A stretch of 64,000 nt of DNA from NCBI GenBank assembly GCA_017396005.1, contig JAFQNG010000093.1, positions 1 through 64,000 on the forward strand. Reading direction: 5' to 3'. Both the position numbers and the translations under genes were made by a program. The notes beneath the pieces were generated by a model that was not told the origin of the DNA, did not search any database, and saw nothing but the letters and a program-made list of their open reading frames with translations. Shown here in pieces: positions 1-9,969 of the stretch (its first letter is position 1; each line of letters opens with the position of its first letter). Source of the stretch: Desulfovibrio sp. GTDB lineage: Bacteria; Desulfobacterota; Desulfovibrionia; Desulfovibrionales; Desulfovibrionaceae.

Positions 1-420
1 GCATACTACATCTTTTTTATATTTTTTAGATTTATTTATAAGTGTTTCTAGAGCGTTTACTGTATATTCACCATCATCGAAAATAAATGATATATATTTA
101 CCTCTGGATTTACAAAAAGCTTCATAGGTTCCAACAACTGGAAGGCCAATATTATAAGAATGTCTAATACATGAAACTCTATAGTCTGTATCTATATACT
201 TCTTTATCCTCTCAAATGTACCATCAAACGAGCAATCATCTATGATAATTAATTCAATATTATTAAAAGTTTGATTTAAAATAGAATCTACGCAACGCTC
301 AAAATAACCATTTTTAAAACGCCTATATGTTGGCAATATTACAGAAATTTCAGGACTGTATGTATCATGCTTTATTGATTTAATAAATGTAGAATTTTTA
401 ATTAAATCTTTCACCTTCAT
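1..420 (-). CDS. Glycosyltransferase family 2, C-terminus beyond window
   Basis: Only the first 140 codons are present; the gene runs off the left edge. The reading starts at ATG 420-418 and is open to base 1. The N-terminal GT-A signature is clear: ISVILPTYRR near residue 25, LIIIDDCSFDGT near 57 (the DD that binds nucleotide sugar) and FIFDDGE near 113 (DXD-like metal site). Family 2 enzymes transfer sugars from nucleotide donors at the cytoplasmic face of the membrane. It is the most distal visible gene of the leftward surface-polysaccharide operon and begins 26 bp after the formyltransferase gene. The DNA is very AT-rich compared with the rest of the window, which suggests acquisition by transfer. 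The acceptor and donor sugars cannot be told. Confidence 0.85.
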   Translation of the reverse strand, partial: MKVKDLIKNSTFIKSIKHDTYSPEISVILPTYRRFKNGYFERCVDSILNQTFNNIELIIIDDCSFDGTFERIKKYIDTDYRVSCIRHSYNIGLPVVGTYEAFCKSRGKYISFIFDDGEYTVNALETLINKSKKYKKDVVC

Positions 421-446
421 TTAAAATTCCTTTATATTATTTAGAT

Positions 447-1229
447 TTATATTGTATTTATTTTATATGGTGATATTCTAGATATAGAATAAATAACTCC
501 ATTCAAGTCTATAGATACTCCATCAAACCCAACAAAATCATGCGCACGTATGGAATTAATAAACTTTCTAGGTTTGTCAATAATGTCTTCACTTGTAAAT
601 TTTTTTTGGGGAATAATTTTTTTATTATATATTACATTTTCATTGTTTTGAGGACGTCTTGAATTATTTCCTGATATAATATTGGGAAGCTCCTCTTCAA
701 GCATCTTAATTCCAATTTTTAATGACTCAAAATATAATTCATATCCAGATATACTCTTATTTATTTCCCATGTAACTTTTTTTATTATATCTCCACTATC
801 AATACCAGAATCTATATAATGTAAAGTTACTCCAGCATGTGTATCTTCATTAATAATAGCATGCAATGTTGAATAACACCCTCTATATTTTTCTGAATCT
901 CCCATGTGTAAGTTTATCGCACCTTTATTTAAATTTTTTAATATATCTTCTGAAAGTATTTTATCATAAAAAACAGATATTATTAAATCTACAGATTTTT
1001 CTTTTACGAGATCTAAAATTTGATAATTTTTTGAAAAAACATATATAGGTAAATTTAATTCTGAAATATTTTTTATAAAATTATCAGAATATGGCAGAGT
1101 TTCAGAATCACTCACATTAGTAACAGCTCCAACTATTTCAAAATCAATAGTTTTTCTATCTTGCATATTTTTTAGTATTTTTAAAGCTTCTATTCCCCAT
1201 GTTTTTCCACCAAGAAATAAAATTTTCAT
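447..1229 (-). CDS. Sugar N-formyltransferase (10-formyl-THF dependent)
   Basis: About 260 residues with the formyltransferase fold of methionyl-tRNA formyltransferase. The catalytic triad is visible: Asn and His in INLHMG (about residues 108-110, counted from the first Met) and Asp in IDSGDI (about 146). Known relatives N-formylate amino groups of dTDP- or UDP-amino sugars for O-antigen (VioF, FdtF and QdtF types). The tRNA enzyme is unlikely because the C-terminal tRNA-binding domain is missing. The neighbour is a DegT aminotransferase and rmlA lies in the same operon, so a dTDP-amino-sugar substrate is plausible (inference). Two Met codons are possible: 1235, and 1229 which sits about 9 nt after an AAGG motif and is preferred. 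Very AT-rich DNA. Confidence 0.8.
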   Translation of the reverse strand: MKILFLGGKTWGIEALKILKNMQDRKTIDFEIVGAVTNVSDSETLPYSDNFIKNISELNLPIYVFSKNYQILDLVKEKSVDLIISVFYDKILSEDILKNLNKGAINLHMGDSEKYRGCYSTLHAIINEDTHAGVTLHYIDSGIDSGDIIKKVTWEINKSISGYELYFESLKIGIKMLEEELPNIISGNNSRRPQNNENVIYNKKIIPQKKFTSEDIIDKPRKFINSIRAHDFVGFDGVSIDLNGVIYSISRISPYKINTI

Positions 1230-1243
1230 GTACATTTACCTTT

Positions 1244-2374
1244 TTAGTATATGGATGAAATAGTTGATTTTACTATATTTTTTAATTTTATATAATCGAT
1301 TTTTGTATGCATTGGAAGAGATATTATTCTTTTACTTATGTAATGAGCATTGCTGCATAAACCTTGTGCATAACTATACATTCTATATTCTGTATTATCT
1401 CCATAATGAACACCAGGATAAATTTCATAGTCATTTAATGCCATCAACAATTCATCGCGCTTATCCACTTCAATTATATACAAATGACGTGAACTTTCAC
1501 AGCCAGGGGCAACCGGGATAGGTCGAATTATATCTTCATATCCCTTAAAACCTGCGTCATACCATGCGGCCAGCTGGCGGCGATAGGCATTCATCTGATC
1601 CAGATAGCGCAGTTCTACCAAACCTATGGCTGCCATGATGGAATTTCCATGATATTTGAAGCCCACAGACTCCACATCATATTTCCACTTATAGGCGCCC
1701 TTTCCTGCTGTGCGGGCATAGGTGTCTTTGTTGATGCCAAGCCAGCACAGTTTTCTGGCCAGGGCATCATGCTCGGCCTCTCTGAAGCAGATCATGCCGG
1801 AGTCTGCTGTGGGCAGATTTTTAACTGCCTGGAAGGAGTAGACGATAGCATCAGCCTCCTTGCCCGGAGTCTCCCCATGCAGGCGTGTGCCTGCCATATG
1901 TGCGGCATCAAGAATGAGCTTCAAATTATGGGCTTGTGCTATCTCAACGATTTTTTCCCACTGTCCGGTATTACCGCCAATACCGACAAAAACTATGGCT
2001 CGTGTTTTTGAATTTATTTTTTGAAGAACATCTTCAGGATCAAGGCAGAGATATTTATCAACATCTGCAAACGTTACATGCAGGTTTTCATACATAATAG
2101 CATGATTTGTTGACACAAATGTTAATGGCGTTGAAATAACTTCATCACCATCCTGCCATCCATAGGTTTGTTTTAATATCTTGACTGCAAGATGCAGTCC
2201 AACTGTTGCCGAGTTTAAAAAATGTGCATGAGGTAATCCTGTATATTCGCACCATGCTTTTTCAAACTCAACAGTTTTGAAACCAAGGCCTGTCCAACCT
2301 TTTTCAAGGCATTCTCTAATTTCACTTAAACATTCTTCTACATGAAATGTTGGAACAAAAAGTTGTATAGCCAT
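1244..2374 (-). CDS. DegT/DnrJ/EryC1/StrS sugar aminotransferase
   Basis: A 376-residue PLP-dependent aminotransferase of the type that aminates keto-deoxy nucleotide sugars. The Schiff-base Lys is in FQAVKNLPTADSG (about residue 185) and the Asp that holds the pyridine nitrogen is in LILDAAHM (about 156). Length is normal for the family. It lies 14 bp before the formyltransferase gene in the direction of transcription, so amination followed by formylation is a natural pair. Base composition changes sharply within the gene: G+C is 12 of 60 bases at 1261-1320, 36 of 60 at 1741-1800 and 22 of 60 at 2221-2280. That points to a recombinant mosaic while the reading frame stays intact. The exact keto-sugar substrate is unknown. 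Confidence 0.85.
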   Translation of the reverse strand: MAIQLFVPTFHVEECLSEIRECLEKGWTGLGFKTVEFEKAWCEYTGLPHAHFLNSATVGLHLAVKILKQTYGWQDGDEVISTPLTFVSTNHAIMYENLHVTFADVDKYLCLDPEDVLQKINSKTRAIVFVGIGGNTGQWEKIVEIAQAHNLKLILDAAHMAGTRLHGETPGKEADAIVYSFQAVKNLPTADSGMICFREAEHDALARKLCWLGINKDTYARTAGKGAYKWKYDVESVGFKYHGNSIMAAIGLVELRYLDQMNAYRRQLAAWYDAGFKGYEDIIRPIPVAPGCESSRHLYIIEVDKRDELLMALNDYEIYPGVHYGDNTEYRMYSYAQGLCSNAHYISKRIISLPMHTKIDYIKLKNIVKSTISSIY

Positions 2375-2398
2375 TTTGTGTCCTTTATTATATAAGTA

Positions 2399-3433
2399 TT
2401 ACTTTGTATATGTACGTTTGAAATAATTATTTATGAGTTGAAAATCATAATATCTACTATATGATTTTATATTTATCATTTTATTGTACTTATTTAATCT
2501 TCTTTTCAAGAATGGCATACCATTTTTTATACATCCTTTCCAAAAATAAAATGTCGGGTCAAGTCGCTTAATACAATTAAACTTCGCAATCTGATAAGCA
2601 CCTGCCTTAAATTTATTCAGTGCTATCCATATAGCTATTGAAATTTCATATTTTATTGAATTTTCTCTGTCATTCTCGACATTTACATATAAAAAGAATT
2701 CATGAAAGCATTTGTGACGAAGGATTTTTTTTGAAAATACCAAATAATAACTTTGAAGATGTGGTGCTATAGATCTACTGGCAGTCATCCCCCAAAAATC
2801 ACATTGAATGGTCGCCATTTTTTTGTGTACTGCATCAAGAGAGCCAATAGGGCCGAATACACTGTCATTACACAATATCAGAAATTCGCTGTGCAGCAGT
2901 GAGGGCAGGCAGTGCAGCGCAGCTTTCCAACTGGTAAAATCATAGCCGTCACAGGTACGGTAGACGATAGCATCACACCATTCCTGCCATCTTTCCAAAA
3001 CCTCGTTCCTTTCAGGTTTACTTGCTGAGGCCAGCACCACCTTCCAGCCCATAGCCTTATATTGACGGCACATATATTCCACATACGGATCCACGATTTT
3101 CTGTGGATCCCAGTGGGCCACCACAGCTGCTGGCACATCTGTAAAATCCGTATCCTCCCCGCATAAGCAGGCGCAATGCCCCTCAATGCTGTAAGTGCGG
3201 CTCATATCCATTCGCAGCATGGATCGGGCCTTGGCTACAGCCTCTGGATTTCCTTCTTCCAGGCCAGGAATCAGTGTAAAAGGCCCACTTTTGAGCAAAA
3301 ATCCGTATTCGGGCCGTACCAGCTTGCGGGCCAGAAAACGGCTACAGCCAGACAAGACTTCAGGCACTCCGCCTGTCTTCCAGGCATGGTGTATTTTGTC
3401 TGCGAGGCTCCATGGGCCTTGCTCTACTTCCAT
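2399..3433 (-). CDS. RgpF-type (rhamnan synthesis protein F) glycosyltransferase
   Basis: 344 residues. The middle matches the rhamnan synthesis protein F family (PF05045): VVAHWDPQ near residue 108, then [22 protein letters not shown] and [10 protein letters not shown]. RgpF proteins act in assembling rhamnose-containing surface glycans in streptococci and Gram-negative O-antigen loci. Start ATG 3433 lies 10 bp inside the 3' end of rmlA, indicating translational coupling. The N-terminal half is encoded by DNA of ordinary composition (34 of 60 G+C at 3121-3180) but the C-terminal third is extremely AT-rich (12 of 60 at 2401-2460). The recognisable motifs are mostly in the first part, so the tail may have been swapped by recombination. 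Confidence 0.75.
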   Translation of the reverse strand: MEVEQGPWSLADKIHHAWKTGGVPEVLSGCSRFLARKLVRPEYGFLLKSGPFTLIPGLEEGNPEAVAKARSMLRMDMSRTYSIEGHCACLCGEDTDFTDVPAAVVAHWDPQKIVDPYVEYMCRQYKAMGWKVVLASASKPERNEVLERWQEWCDAIVYRTCDGYDFTSWKAALHCLPSLLHSEFLILCNDSVFGPIGSLDAVHKKMATIQCDFWGMTASRSIAPHLQSYYLVFSKKILRHKCFHEFFLYVNVENDRENSIKYEISIAIWIALNKFKAGAYQIAKFNCIKRLDPTFYFWKGCIKNGMPFLKRRLNKYNKMINIKSYSRYYDFQLINNYFKRTYTK

Positions 3434-4317
3434 TGCCCTTTCTCCGTATCTACCAGTTCCAGCAGGTATTCACCGTACTGGCTTTTGAGCAGCGGCCTTG
3501 CCAGGGCGCGCACCTGTACCGCGTCTATCCAGCCATTACGCCAGGCTATTTCCTCCAGGCAGGCAACTTTCAAACCCTGATGTTTTTCTACTGTCTGCAC
3601 AAAGGCCCCGGCATCCAGCAGCGAGTCATGCGTTCCCGTGTCCAGCCAGGCAATACCACGCCCCAGCAGTTCCACATGCAATTGACCGCGTTCCAGATAG
3701 GTATTGTTCACATCCGTGATTTCCAGTTCACCTCGGGCAGATGGCCTGACCTGTCTGGCTACTTCCAGAATATCCTGATCATAAAAATACAGACCGGTCA
3801 CTGCGTAATTGGATTTGGGCATTACAGGTTTTTCTTCTATGCTGAGTACACGCTGTGCATCATCAAAATGTACAACGCCATAGCGCTGTGGATCACTTAC
3901 ATGGTAGCCAAAGATAGTGGCCCCCTGCTGACGCTGCATGGCAGCGCTCAGCAAATGGCGCAGACCCTGACCAAAGAAGATATTGTCACCCAGCACAAGA
4001 CAGGTATGATGACCGTTTATGTGCTCCTCTGTAAGCAGAAAGGCCTGGGCCAGGCCATCCGGCCTGGGCTGTACAGTATAATGGAATATACAGCCCCATT
4101 GCTCGCCACTCCCCAGCAGTTGCTGGAACAGCGGCAGATGCTCTGGTGTAGAAATGACACAGATATCACGTATGCCGGCCATCATCAGCGTTGCCAGCGG
4201 ATAATAGACCATTGGCTTGTCATAAATGGGCATGAGCTGCTTGCTTATGCTTCTGGTCAGCGGGTGCAGGCGTGTGCCGGAGCCTCCCGCAAGAATAATG
4301 CCTTTCCATGTGCTCAT
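3424..4317 (-). CDS. rmlA: Glucose-1-phosphate thymidylyltransferase
   Basis: Makes dTDP-glucose from dTTP and glucose-1-phosphate, the first step to dTDP-L-rhamnose and other dTDP-deoxysugars. The nucleotidyltransferase signature [17 protein letters not shown] stands at residues 10-26 and is followed by [12 protein letters not shown], typical of RmlA/RfbA. Length (about 297 residues) is normal. An ATG at 4332 overlaps the stop of the ABC exporter gene, but ATG 4317 has a GAGGG Shine-Dalgarno 4 nt ahead and gives the canonical N-terminus, so it is chosen. No rmlB, rmlC or rmlD is seen in the window; they may lie left of base 1 or elsewhere. Confidence 0.93.
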   Translation of the reverse strand: MSTWKGIILAGGSGTRLHPLTRSISKQLMPIYDKPMVYYPLATLMMAGIRDICVISTPEHLPLFQQLLGSGEQWGCIFHYTVQPRPDGLAQAFLLTEEHINGHHTCLVLGDNIFFGQGLRHLLSAAMQRQQGATIFGYHVSDPQRYGVVHFDDAQRVLSIEEKPVMPKSNYAVTGLYFYDQDILEVARQVRPSARGELEITDVNNTYLERGQLHVELLGRGIAWLDTGTHDSLLDAGAFVQTVEKHQGLKVACLEEIAWRNGWIDAVQVRALARPLLKSQYGEYLLELVDTEKGQWK

Positions 4318-4328
4318 AGTGCCCTCAT

Positions 4329-6143
4329 TCATGACTGCGACTGCCTGTAAGCTGCCAGCACGTCAGCAGCCGTACCGCACATTACTATCCTGCCTTTTTC
4401 CATCCACAGCACATGCTCACATTGTTCCACTGTACTCAGACGATGGGCGATGATGATACAGGTCACCTCGTCAGCCAGGGCCAGTATGGTCTGCTGTATG
4501 CTGTTTTCATTGGCCTGATCCAGTGCACTGGTGGCCTCGTCAAAAATGAGCAGGCGAGGTCTGGCATAGAGCGCACGGGCTATGCACACTCGCTGGGCCT
4601 GCCCACCGGAAAGACCGGCCCCATTCTCACCGATGGGCTGTTCCAGTCCTTTGGGGTGGGTATCAATAAAGTCTATGGCAGCCTTATTACAGGCATCACG
4701 TACACGCTTTGCATCCCAGGGTTTGCCCCATTCACTGAAGGCAACGTTTTCAGCCAGTGTACCGGCAAAGAGAAAAGGGGACTGCGGCACATAACCCACC
4801 ATACGGGCAAAGGCAGCAGCACGCGCAGGGTCGAGCCCCTGACCGTCAACCAGCAGCTTGCCGGAAGCAGGGCGCAGCAGGCCGCTCAATATGCCTACCA
4901 GTGTGCTTTTGCCTGCACCAGAAGGGCCAATAATGCCTATCTTTCTGCCAACAGGAATACGTAGCGTGATACGCTGCAGGCTGTCTGTCTCACTGCCAGG
5001 ATAGCGGAATGAGACATCCTGCAGGCTGATCTCCTGCTCAAGGCGAAAATGCTCCGCAGGTGCAGGCATAGGGTGACTATCTCTGGAACGTAACTGCTCC
5101 AGCATATCCAGTACAGCGCTCACAGTGGGCCGCAAGCTCCGAATGGTCACCTGATAGCCCACAACGCGGTTGGCATAGGGCAGTACACGCCAGGCTGTCA
5201 GCAAAAGCAGGCCCAGGGCTGCCGCTATACGGGGCATGGCTGCCTGCTCCAGGAAAATCAAATAACTGATGGCAGCCAGCACTACTGTAAAGCCTGTGGC
5301 CTCCAGCACCCATGTGGGCATGGTGGGCGCCAAAGAGTTAAATGTTCGCGGCCATACGCCCTTACGCGCTGCATCTACAATGGCCTTGAGAAAAACCTTT
5401 TGCTGTCCATAGATAAGCACATCCCGTATGCCCCTGGTGGCGCACATCAGGGCACGGTTTTCCTGCTGGGTGCTCTGGGCGGCATTAGTAGCCTGTTTGT
5501 CCACATTACTGCGTATGCCCCGGTACAGAAAGAAACCTGTCAGCCCTACAATGCCTACAACCATAGAGGTCAGCATAGGCTCCTGCCCTGCCAGACTGAA
5601 AAAAAGCACCAGCAAGGTCAGTACTGCCGCATACATGGAGAGCAGGCAGGTCAGCATGCTGGTCAGATGGCTGCGCCACAGCATGCATTGGAATGTAGCC
5701 GTACTTTCTGAGGAAAGATGCCATATGTAATTTTGATACAAATAGCGGGACATGATTTCTGTACCAATATTTATGGCTATATTTTCGCAGAACAGAGAGG
5801 TAAATTTTGCAGTGAAATAGTTAATGCTATTCTTGGTGTATGAGATACAAACCACAATAACACATGCCATTAACAAGAGATAGCGAGAATCGTGAGCATA
5901 TTTTTCAAATGCTGGTATACAGTAAAAAACAGTTCTGAACAGTATACTTTCATGCAGCATATCAGGGCTTGTCAGTGCTGCCCCCATATAGGTAAGAGCC
6001 AGTATGAATATCAGTTCAAATGCTGACTGCACTGTCATAAGTCCAAGAATACAAAAAGTCTTGATTCTGTCTCTTTGTGATAAGACCCGTACTATGCGTA
6101 CAAACTCTCTGAAAAACATCTGTATGAAAGCATTGATCATCAT
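4329..6143 (-). CDS. MsbA/PglK-like ABC exporter (fused membrane and ATPase)
   Basis: About 604 residues: an N-terminal six-helix exporter domain followed by an ATPase domain. Walker [10 protein letters not shown], signature LSGGQAQR, Walker [14 protein letters not shown] and the switch His in IIAHRLST are all intact. Half-transporters of this architecture dimerise and flip lipid A or lipid-linked oligosaccharides across the inner membrane. Placed inside a glycosyltransferase operon, export or flipping of the glycan made here is the likely role (inference). The longest open frame begins at 6203 inside the upstream gene. The ATG at 6143, in an ATGA overlap with that gene's stop, starts the natural N-terminus [11 protein letters not shown] and is preferred. 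Confidence 0.85.
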   Translation of the reverse strand: MMINAFIQMFFREFVRIVRVLSQRDRIKTFCILGLMTVQSAFELIFILALTYMGAALTSPDMLHESILFRTVFYCIPAFEKYAHDSRYLLLMACVIVVCISYTKNSINYFTAKFTSLFCENIAINIGTEIMSRYLYQNYIWHLSSESTATFQCMLWRSHLTSMLTCLLSMYAAVLTLLVLFFSLAGQEPMLTSMVVGIVGLTGFFLYRGIRSNVDKQATNAAQSTQQENRALMCATRGIRDVLIYGQQKVFLKAIVDAARKGVWPRTFNSLAPTMPTWVLEATGFTVVLAAISYLIFLEQAAMPRIAAALGLLLLTAWRVLPYANRVVGYQVTIRSLRPTVSAVLDMLEQLRSRDSHPMPAPAEHFRLEQEISLQDVSFRYPGSETDSLQRITLRIPVGRKIGIIGPSGAGKSTLVGILSGLLRPASGKLLVDGQGLDPARAAAFARMVGYVPQSPFLFAGTLAENVAFSEWGKPWDAKRVRDACNKAAIDFIDTHPKGLEQPIGENGAGLSGGQAQRVCIARALYARPRLLIFDEATSALDQANENSIQQTILALADEVTCIIIAHRLSTVEQCEHVLWMEKGRIVMCGTAADVLAAYRQSQS

Positions 6144-7051
6144 GCATCCCGTACAGCGTCTGCAGGCTCTATTCTGCACCAGTGCATGTTCTCGATACCA
6201 CAACCGAAAAAGATCAGACGTTCCAGCGCATGAGCCAGGGTGCCATCCCGAGGCAGTTTATTTGTAGGGCCAAAATCTTCATATGTGAGATTCAGGGCCA
6301 GCCAAGGGCGTAAGATCCGAGTACGACACCAGAACATACTGCCTGCAGGGAAGTCGATGGCGGCACTGCGCGGTAAACCTATCTGATGTGCCTGCAGCAA
6401 GAGATGCATGGCTGCATGGTTGATGCCCTGCTGCTTTGGCATGGGCACCTGCACAGGGGCCGCAACGCCAAGGCGAGGGCTTGCTGCAAAGGCTGACAGT
6501 ATTTTTGCTACATGTTCCCTGCTGCCCAGGAGAGAGCTGAATATCTGTCTTTTCCATCTCACGACGTATTGAGGCTTTTTCTGAGGTGACAGCTTGCAGT
6601 GCAGCTTCAGTACCAGCTTTTTTTGCAGGAGCACATCTCTGAAGCCTATAAAGAAAGGCCCCATGTCAAAACCGTAATTGGGCAGTACGCGTACCTCTGG
6701 CTGTGCCAACGAAAGACAGGAGAATTTCTTTTCAATGCTCTCTTTCTTATCTTCTGTATCAGTAGATACGAAACAGGGCATGTCTTCAGGCAGGTTGTGC
6801 AGCCAGGGCAGCATTTCATCCAATACCACCACATGATAACAATGGATGATAACAGCCATAGTATCCCAGGCTGCAGACGACGTTGCAGAAAAATCAGGTT
6901 CACAGCGCAGGGCTGCGACTCCTGGGGGAAAATGCGTATATTCTCTGCAGGAGCAGGTTTTTTTGAAGATATGGAAGAGACAGGCCAGAGCAGCTTCTTT
7001 CAGGCCATACTGTCTTGCAAGAAAGAGAACTTTGTGCAGTTGCTTACGCAT
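6140..7051 (-). CDS. RgpF-like glycan biosynthesis protein
   Basis: 303 residues resembling the C-terminal part of RgpF-type proteins (PF05045): VRVLPNYGFDMGPFF, then VLKLHCKLSPQK and FPAGSMFWCRTRIL, corresponding to the family's blocks vrNrGyDigPf, lKiHtKkS and fpaGSMFW. It may therefore be a second enzyme acting on the same rhamnose-containing chain. Its 3' end overlaps the ABC exporter start (ATGA) and its 5' end overlaps the preceding GT2 gene by 8 bp, so the genes are coupled. No membrane helix or signal peptide is evident, consistent with a cytoplasmic enzyme. Donor and linkage are unknown. Confidence 0.65.
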   Translation of the reverse strand: MRKQLHKVLFLARQYGLKEAALACLFHIFKKTCSCREYTHFPPGVAALRCEPDFSATSSAAWDTMAVIIHCYHVVVLDEMLPWLHNLPEDMPCFVSTDTEDKKESIEKKFSCLSLAQPEVRVLPNYGFDMGPFFIGFRDVLLQKKLVLKLHCKLSPQKKPQYVVRWKRQIFSSLLGSREHVAKILSAFAASPRLGVAAPVQVPMPKQQGINHAAMHLLLQAHQIGLPRSAAIDFPAGSMFWCRTRILRPWLALNLTYEDFGPTNKLPRDGTLAHALERLIFFGCGIENMHWCRIEPADAVRDA

Positions 7052-8015
7052 AGGCAGCCCTCAGACGTATGCGGCGCACAACCATGCGGCATGCCGCATA
7101 TACTATGCACAGGCAGACAGTAGGCAGGGCCAGAGGACAGTGTTTGGCAGCTAGCTGCAGGCGACTGCGCGTCAGACGCCACAGTGCCACAGGGGTGCAG
7201 CTTTTGTTGGAAAAGCCCGTGCTGCCCCCTTCCCGATGATGTACCACAGCTTCAGGTGCATAGGCCAAATCAAACTGGTCTGCAGCGCTGTAGGCCCAGT
7301 CCTGTTCTTCGCAGTACAAAAAAAAGCGTTCGTCCAGCGGTCCTACTTTTTCGATGAATGCCCGGCTGGCCATGACACTGGCCCCGTAGATGAAATTGAT
7401 GTGCTGCTCTACGGCTTCGGGCGCCGTGCGCTGGGCTTCTTCAAGAGGCAGTCTGCTGCCGTTCAGCACAGAAAGGCCGGTCCATTTATTGGTAAAACCG
7501 CCAGCCCGGCACTGCACAAGACCGTGCTCATCCATGTACTGTATGAGTGAGCCGCACAGGCCTGGCCGTTTTTTGGAAAACAGCCGTGCAACCATGGCCC
7601 CGAGTGCGTCCTTGTGTACTACAGTGTCATTGTTCAGTATCCAGACAGCATCAGCGCCAAGGTGTAGCAGCAGGCGCATGCCCGCATTGTTGCCTGCGGC
7701 ATAACCTCTGTTGGAGTTGGCGTGCAGCAGTACTATGCTGCCTTGGGCAAGAGCGGGATATTCGCCTTCTGTGACTTCAGTCAGCACAAGGGGCTTGGAG
7801 GAGCAGGCAGGGGCACCAAAGTCCTGCAGGGCAAAGTCTATACGACCGGCTGCCCAGTGCCGAAACCAGCGCACCGAGTCATCAGTGGAAGCGTTGTCCA
7901 CAATGATGAGCCATGCTGGTGGCACAGTGCTTGCCAGTACAGATTCGGCACAGGCAATGGTATCCTGCCAGCCGTTATAGTTGAGTATGACAACGCCTAC
8001 GTTTTTAGCCTGCAT
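7044..8015 (-). CDS. Glycosyltransferase family 2 (rhamnosyltransferase-like)
   Basis: 323 residues. The GT-A fold is shown by VGVVILNYNGWQDT at the N-terminus, LIIVDNASTDDS near 36, the internal WILNNDTVV (DXD equivalent) near 125 and FFLYCEEQDWAYSA near 225. The C-terminus carries a basic and hydrophobic stretch that may associate with the membrane. Family members of this shape add rhamnose or similar sugars to O-antigen intermediates. It is the first gene of the leftward polysaccharide operon visible here; a long AT-rich leader holding an inverted repeat lies upstream. Confidence 0.85.
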   Translation of the reverse strand: MQAKNVGVVILNYNGWQDTIACAESVLASTVPPAWLIIVDNASTDDSVRWFRHWAAGRIDFALQDFGAPACSSKPLVLTEVTEGEYPALAQGSIVLLHANSNRGYAAGNNAGMRLLLHLGADAVWILNNDTVVHKDALGAMVARLFSKKRPGLCGSLIQYMDEHGLVQCRAGGFTNKWTGLSVLNGSRLPLEEAQRTAPEAVEQHINFIYGASVMASRAFIEKVGPLDERFFLYCEEQDWAYSAADQFDLAYAPEAVVHHREGGSTGFSNKSCTPVALWRLTRSRLQLAAKHCPLALPTVCLCIVYAACRMVVRRIRLRAAYA

Positions 8016-8051
8016 AGCCTCTTGCTCTCGCTGAACATGTCAGGTGTCACT

Positions 8052-8236
8052 GACAGACAGAATGTCGATGACAAAACTTGTCAGGATGAGTTGCGTAATA
8101 TGTAATTTATTGAAATTATTTGATTTATTTTTGTAAATGTCTGGAAAAATTTTATGACAGGGTGAAGGTATTGCCAAAAACTGGCCTCTCAGCTATTGAA
8201 ATGTAACGATTCATCGACATTCTGTCTGTCGATGAA
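8052..8236. repeat. 20-bp exact inverted repeat with nested palindrome in glycan-operon leader
   Basis: The stretch 8016-8374 has no gene. Within it, bases 8052-8071 and 8211-8230 are exact inverted copies of each other (20 of 20), separated by 139 bp of AT-rich DNA. The right copy is part of a second palindrome: TTCATCGACA (8210-8219) and TGTCGATGAA (8227-8236) with a 7-bp loop. The 9-mer TGTCGATGA therefore occurs three times. The layout suits operator sites for a dimeric regulator or a looped or cruciform regulatory element of the glycan operon. It could equally be a remnant of a mobile element. Function is inferred only. Confidence 0.6.
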
Positions 8237-8302
8237 TATCAATCATTTCAGCTGGTTACGAGCATCTCTTTTTTTCGATTATTTTTGTTCCATCTTCAAA
8301 TT

Positions 8303-8343
8303 TCGAAAAAAAGAAAGGCGGACAGTGCTCAGCACCATCCGCC
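8303..8343 (-). terminator. Intrinsic terminator after the HerA-like gene
   Basis: On the minus strand a GGCGGA/TCCGCC stem (arms 8338-8343 and 8317-8322), with an inner GTGCT/AGCAC pairing, is followed by a T-rich tract at 8305-8316. It lies about 30 bp after the stop of the HerA-like gene and separates it from the glycan operon. Confidence 0.75.
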
Positions 8344-8374
8344 CGTTGGTCAGCTCACGCTGAACAGGTATTCT

Positions 8375-9925
8375 TCAGCGTTTGCCCAGCAGCCCGCCCA
8401 GTACGCCACGTAAAAGACTTTTGCCTATCTCACGGCCTACGGTATTGGTGATGGTCCGCTGGGCCTGCCTGGTCACTGAGCCGAGAATATTCCCCAGTAT
8501 GTCGTTCTGGGCCTGCTCCTTTTGCTGGCGGCGGTATTCGCGCTGCAGCCGCTGTTCTTCTTTGAGGCGATCTTTTTCAGCCTGTTCTGCAGCTTTTTTA
8601 CGGGCCAGGGCCACTTCGGCCTGCTGCAGCATCTGGGCACGGGCTGTGAGGAGCTCGTAGGCAGATTCCCGGTCAACTGTCTGGGCATATCTGGCTGCCG
8701 AAGGCGATGCCTGTATTATGGCAGCACGCTCAGACGAAGATATCGGCCCTACCTGACTTTGTGGTGGTACAATAAGCGCCCGCTCCACCATACGCGGCGC
8801 ACCCCCTTCGTCCAGAAAAGAAACCAGGGCTTCGCCTACAGCCAGCTGGCCGATAACCTCGGCAGTATCAAAGGCAGGGTTGGGGCGAAAGGCCTGGGCT
8901 GCGGCTCGTACGGCTTTTTGCTCCCGGGGGGTAAAGGCCCTGAGTGCGTGCTGCACCCTGTTGCCCAGCTGCCCCAATACGGAATCCGGCATATCTGCCG
9001 GATTCTGGCTCACAAAGTATACACCCACCCCGCGCGAGCGTATGAGCCGGGCGATCTGCTCGATCTTGTCGACCAGGGCTTCAGGCGCATCGTCAAACAG
9101 CAGATGGGCTTCGTCAAAGAAAAAGACCAGACGCGGCTTGTCGGTATCACCGATTTCAGGCAGATTTTCGAAAAGCTCTGACAGCAGCCAGAGCAAAAGG
9201 CAGGAATACAGACGCGGTGCATGCATCAGGGTATCGGCGGCCAGAATGCTGATCTGCCCGCGACCCTGCTCGTCTGTGCGCATCATATCAGCCAGATCCA
9301 GGGCAGGCTCACCGAAAAAGCGGTCCCCGCCTTCCTCCTCCAGGCGCAGCAGGGCTCGCTGCACGGCCCCTGCAGTAGCCGGGGAAATCTGGCCGTACTG
9401 TGTCTGGTAGCGCTGGCGCTCATCAGCCACATGCTGCACCATACTGCGCAGATCCTTCATATCCAGCAAAAGCAGGCCTGCATCATCGGCAATGCGAAAG
9501 ACCATGTGCAGCAGGCCGCTCTGTATCTCGTTAAGGTCCAGCAGACGTGCCAGCAGCAGCGGCCCCATTTCGCTGACAGTGGTGCGCAGAGGCTGCCCCT
9601 TCTGCCCGTAGACATCCCAGAACGTCACAGGAAAAGCCTGACTGGCATGACCAAGCCCGTGCAGGCCCAGTTCTTCGATGCGCGCTGCCACCTTGCCTGC
9701 AGGCGTGCCTGCGCTGGCCAGGCCCGACAGATCTCCCTTGACATCAGCCAGAAAGACCGGCACCCCCATGCTGCTGAAGGTCTCGGCCATGGTCTGCAGG
9801 GTAACGGTCTTGCCAGTGCCTGTAGCCCCGGTGATCAGCCCGTGGCGGTTGGCCATGGCAGGCAGCAGACAAAGAGGGGCACTGGGGCTCATGGCGATCA
9901 ACGCCTGCCCGTTACTATCCAACAC
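8375..9925 (-). CDS. HerA/YjgR-like ATPase (DUF853)
   Basis: About 516 residues, close to the roughly 500 of E. coli YjgR. Walker A is GATGTGKT near residue 33 and Walker B is [13 protein letters not shown]; the [26 protein letters not shown] block is typical of the HerA-FtsK superfamily. Such proteins are hexameric ATPases, possibly DNA translocases; the physiological role of YjgR is not established. The tail is a charged helix rich in Gln, Lys and Glu followed by a Gly-rich end. The open frame continues upstream, but GTG 9925 has AAGGAG 7 nt before it and is the best start. It follows mltA by 44 bp and is probably co-transcribed. Confidence 0.85.
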   Translation of the reverse strand: MLDSNGQALIAMSPSAPLCLLPAMANRHGLITGATGTGKTVTLQTMAETFSSMGVPVFLADVKGDLSGLASAGTPAGKVAARIEELGLHGLGHASQAFPVTFWDVYGQKGQPLRTTVSEMGPLLLARLLDLNEIQSGLLHMVFRIADDAGLLLLDMKDLRSMVQHVADERQRYQTQYGQISPATAGAVQRALLRLEEEGGDRFFGEPALDLADMMRTDEQGRGQISILAADTLMHAPRLYSCLLLWLLSELFENLPEIGDTDKPRLVFFFDEAHLLFDDAPEALVDKIEQIARLIRSRGVGVYFVSQNPADMPDSVLGQLGNRVQHALRAFTPREQKAVRAAAQAFRPNPAFDTAEVIGQLAVGEALVSFLDEGGAPRMVERALIVPPQSQVGPISSSERAAIIQASPSAARYAQTVDRESAYELLTARAQMLQQAEVALARKKAAEQAEKDRLKEEQRLQREYRRQQKEQAQNDILGNILGSVTRQAQRTITNTVGREIGKSLLRGVLGGLLGKR

Positions 9926-9969
9926 GGCACATCTCCTTGCGTTAACGGTTGGCTGAAAACTATATACAG

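Noticed and set aside
3412..4350. 312-codon plus-strand open frame opposite rmlA
   Set aside because: rmlA has full signature motifs on the other strand; the plus-strand frame is a shadow.
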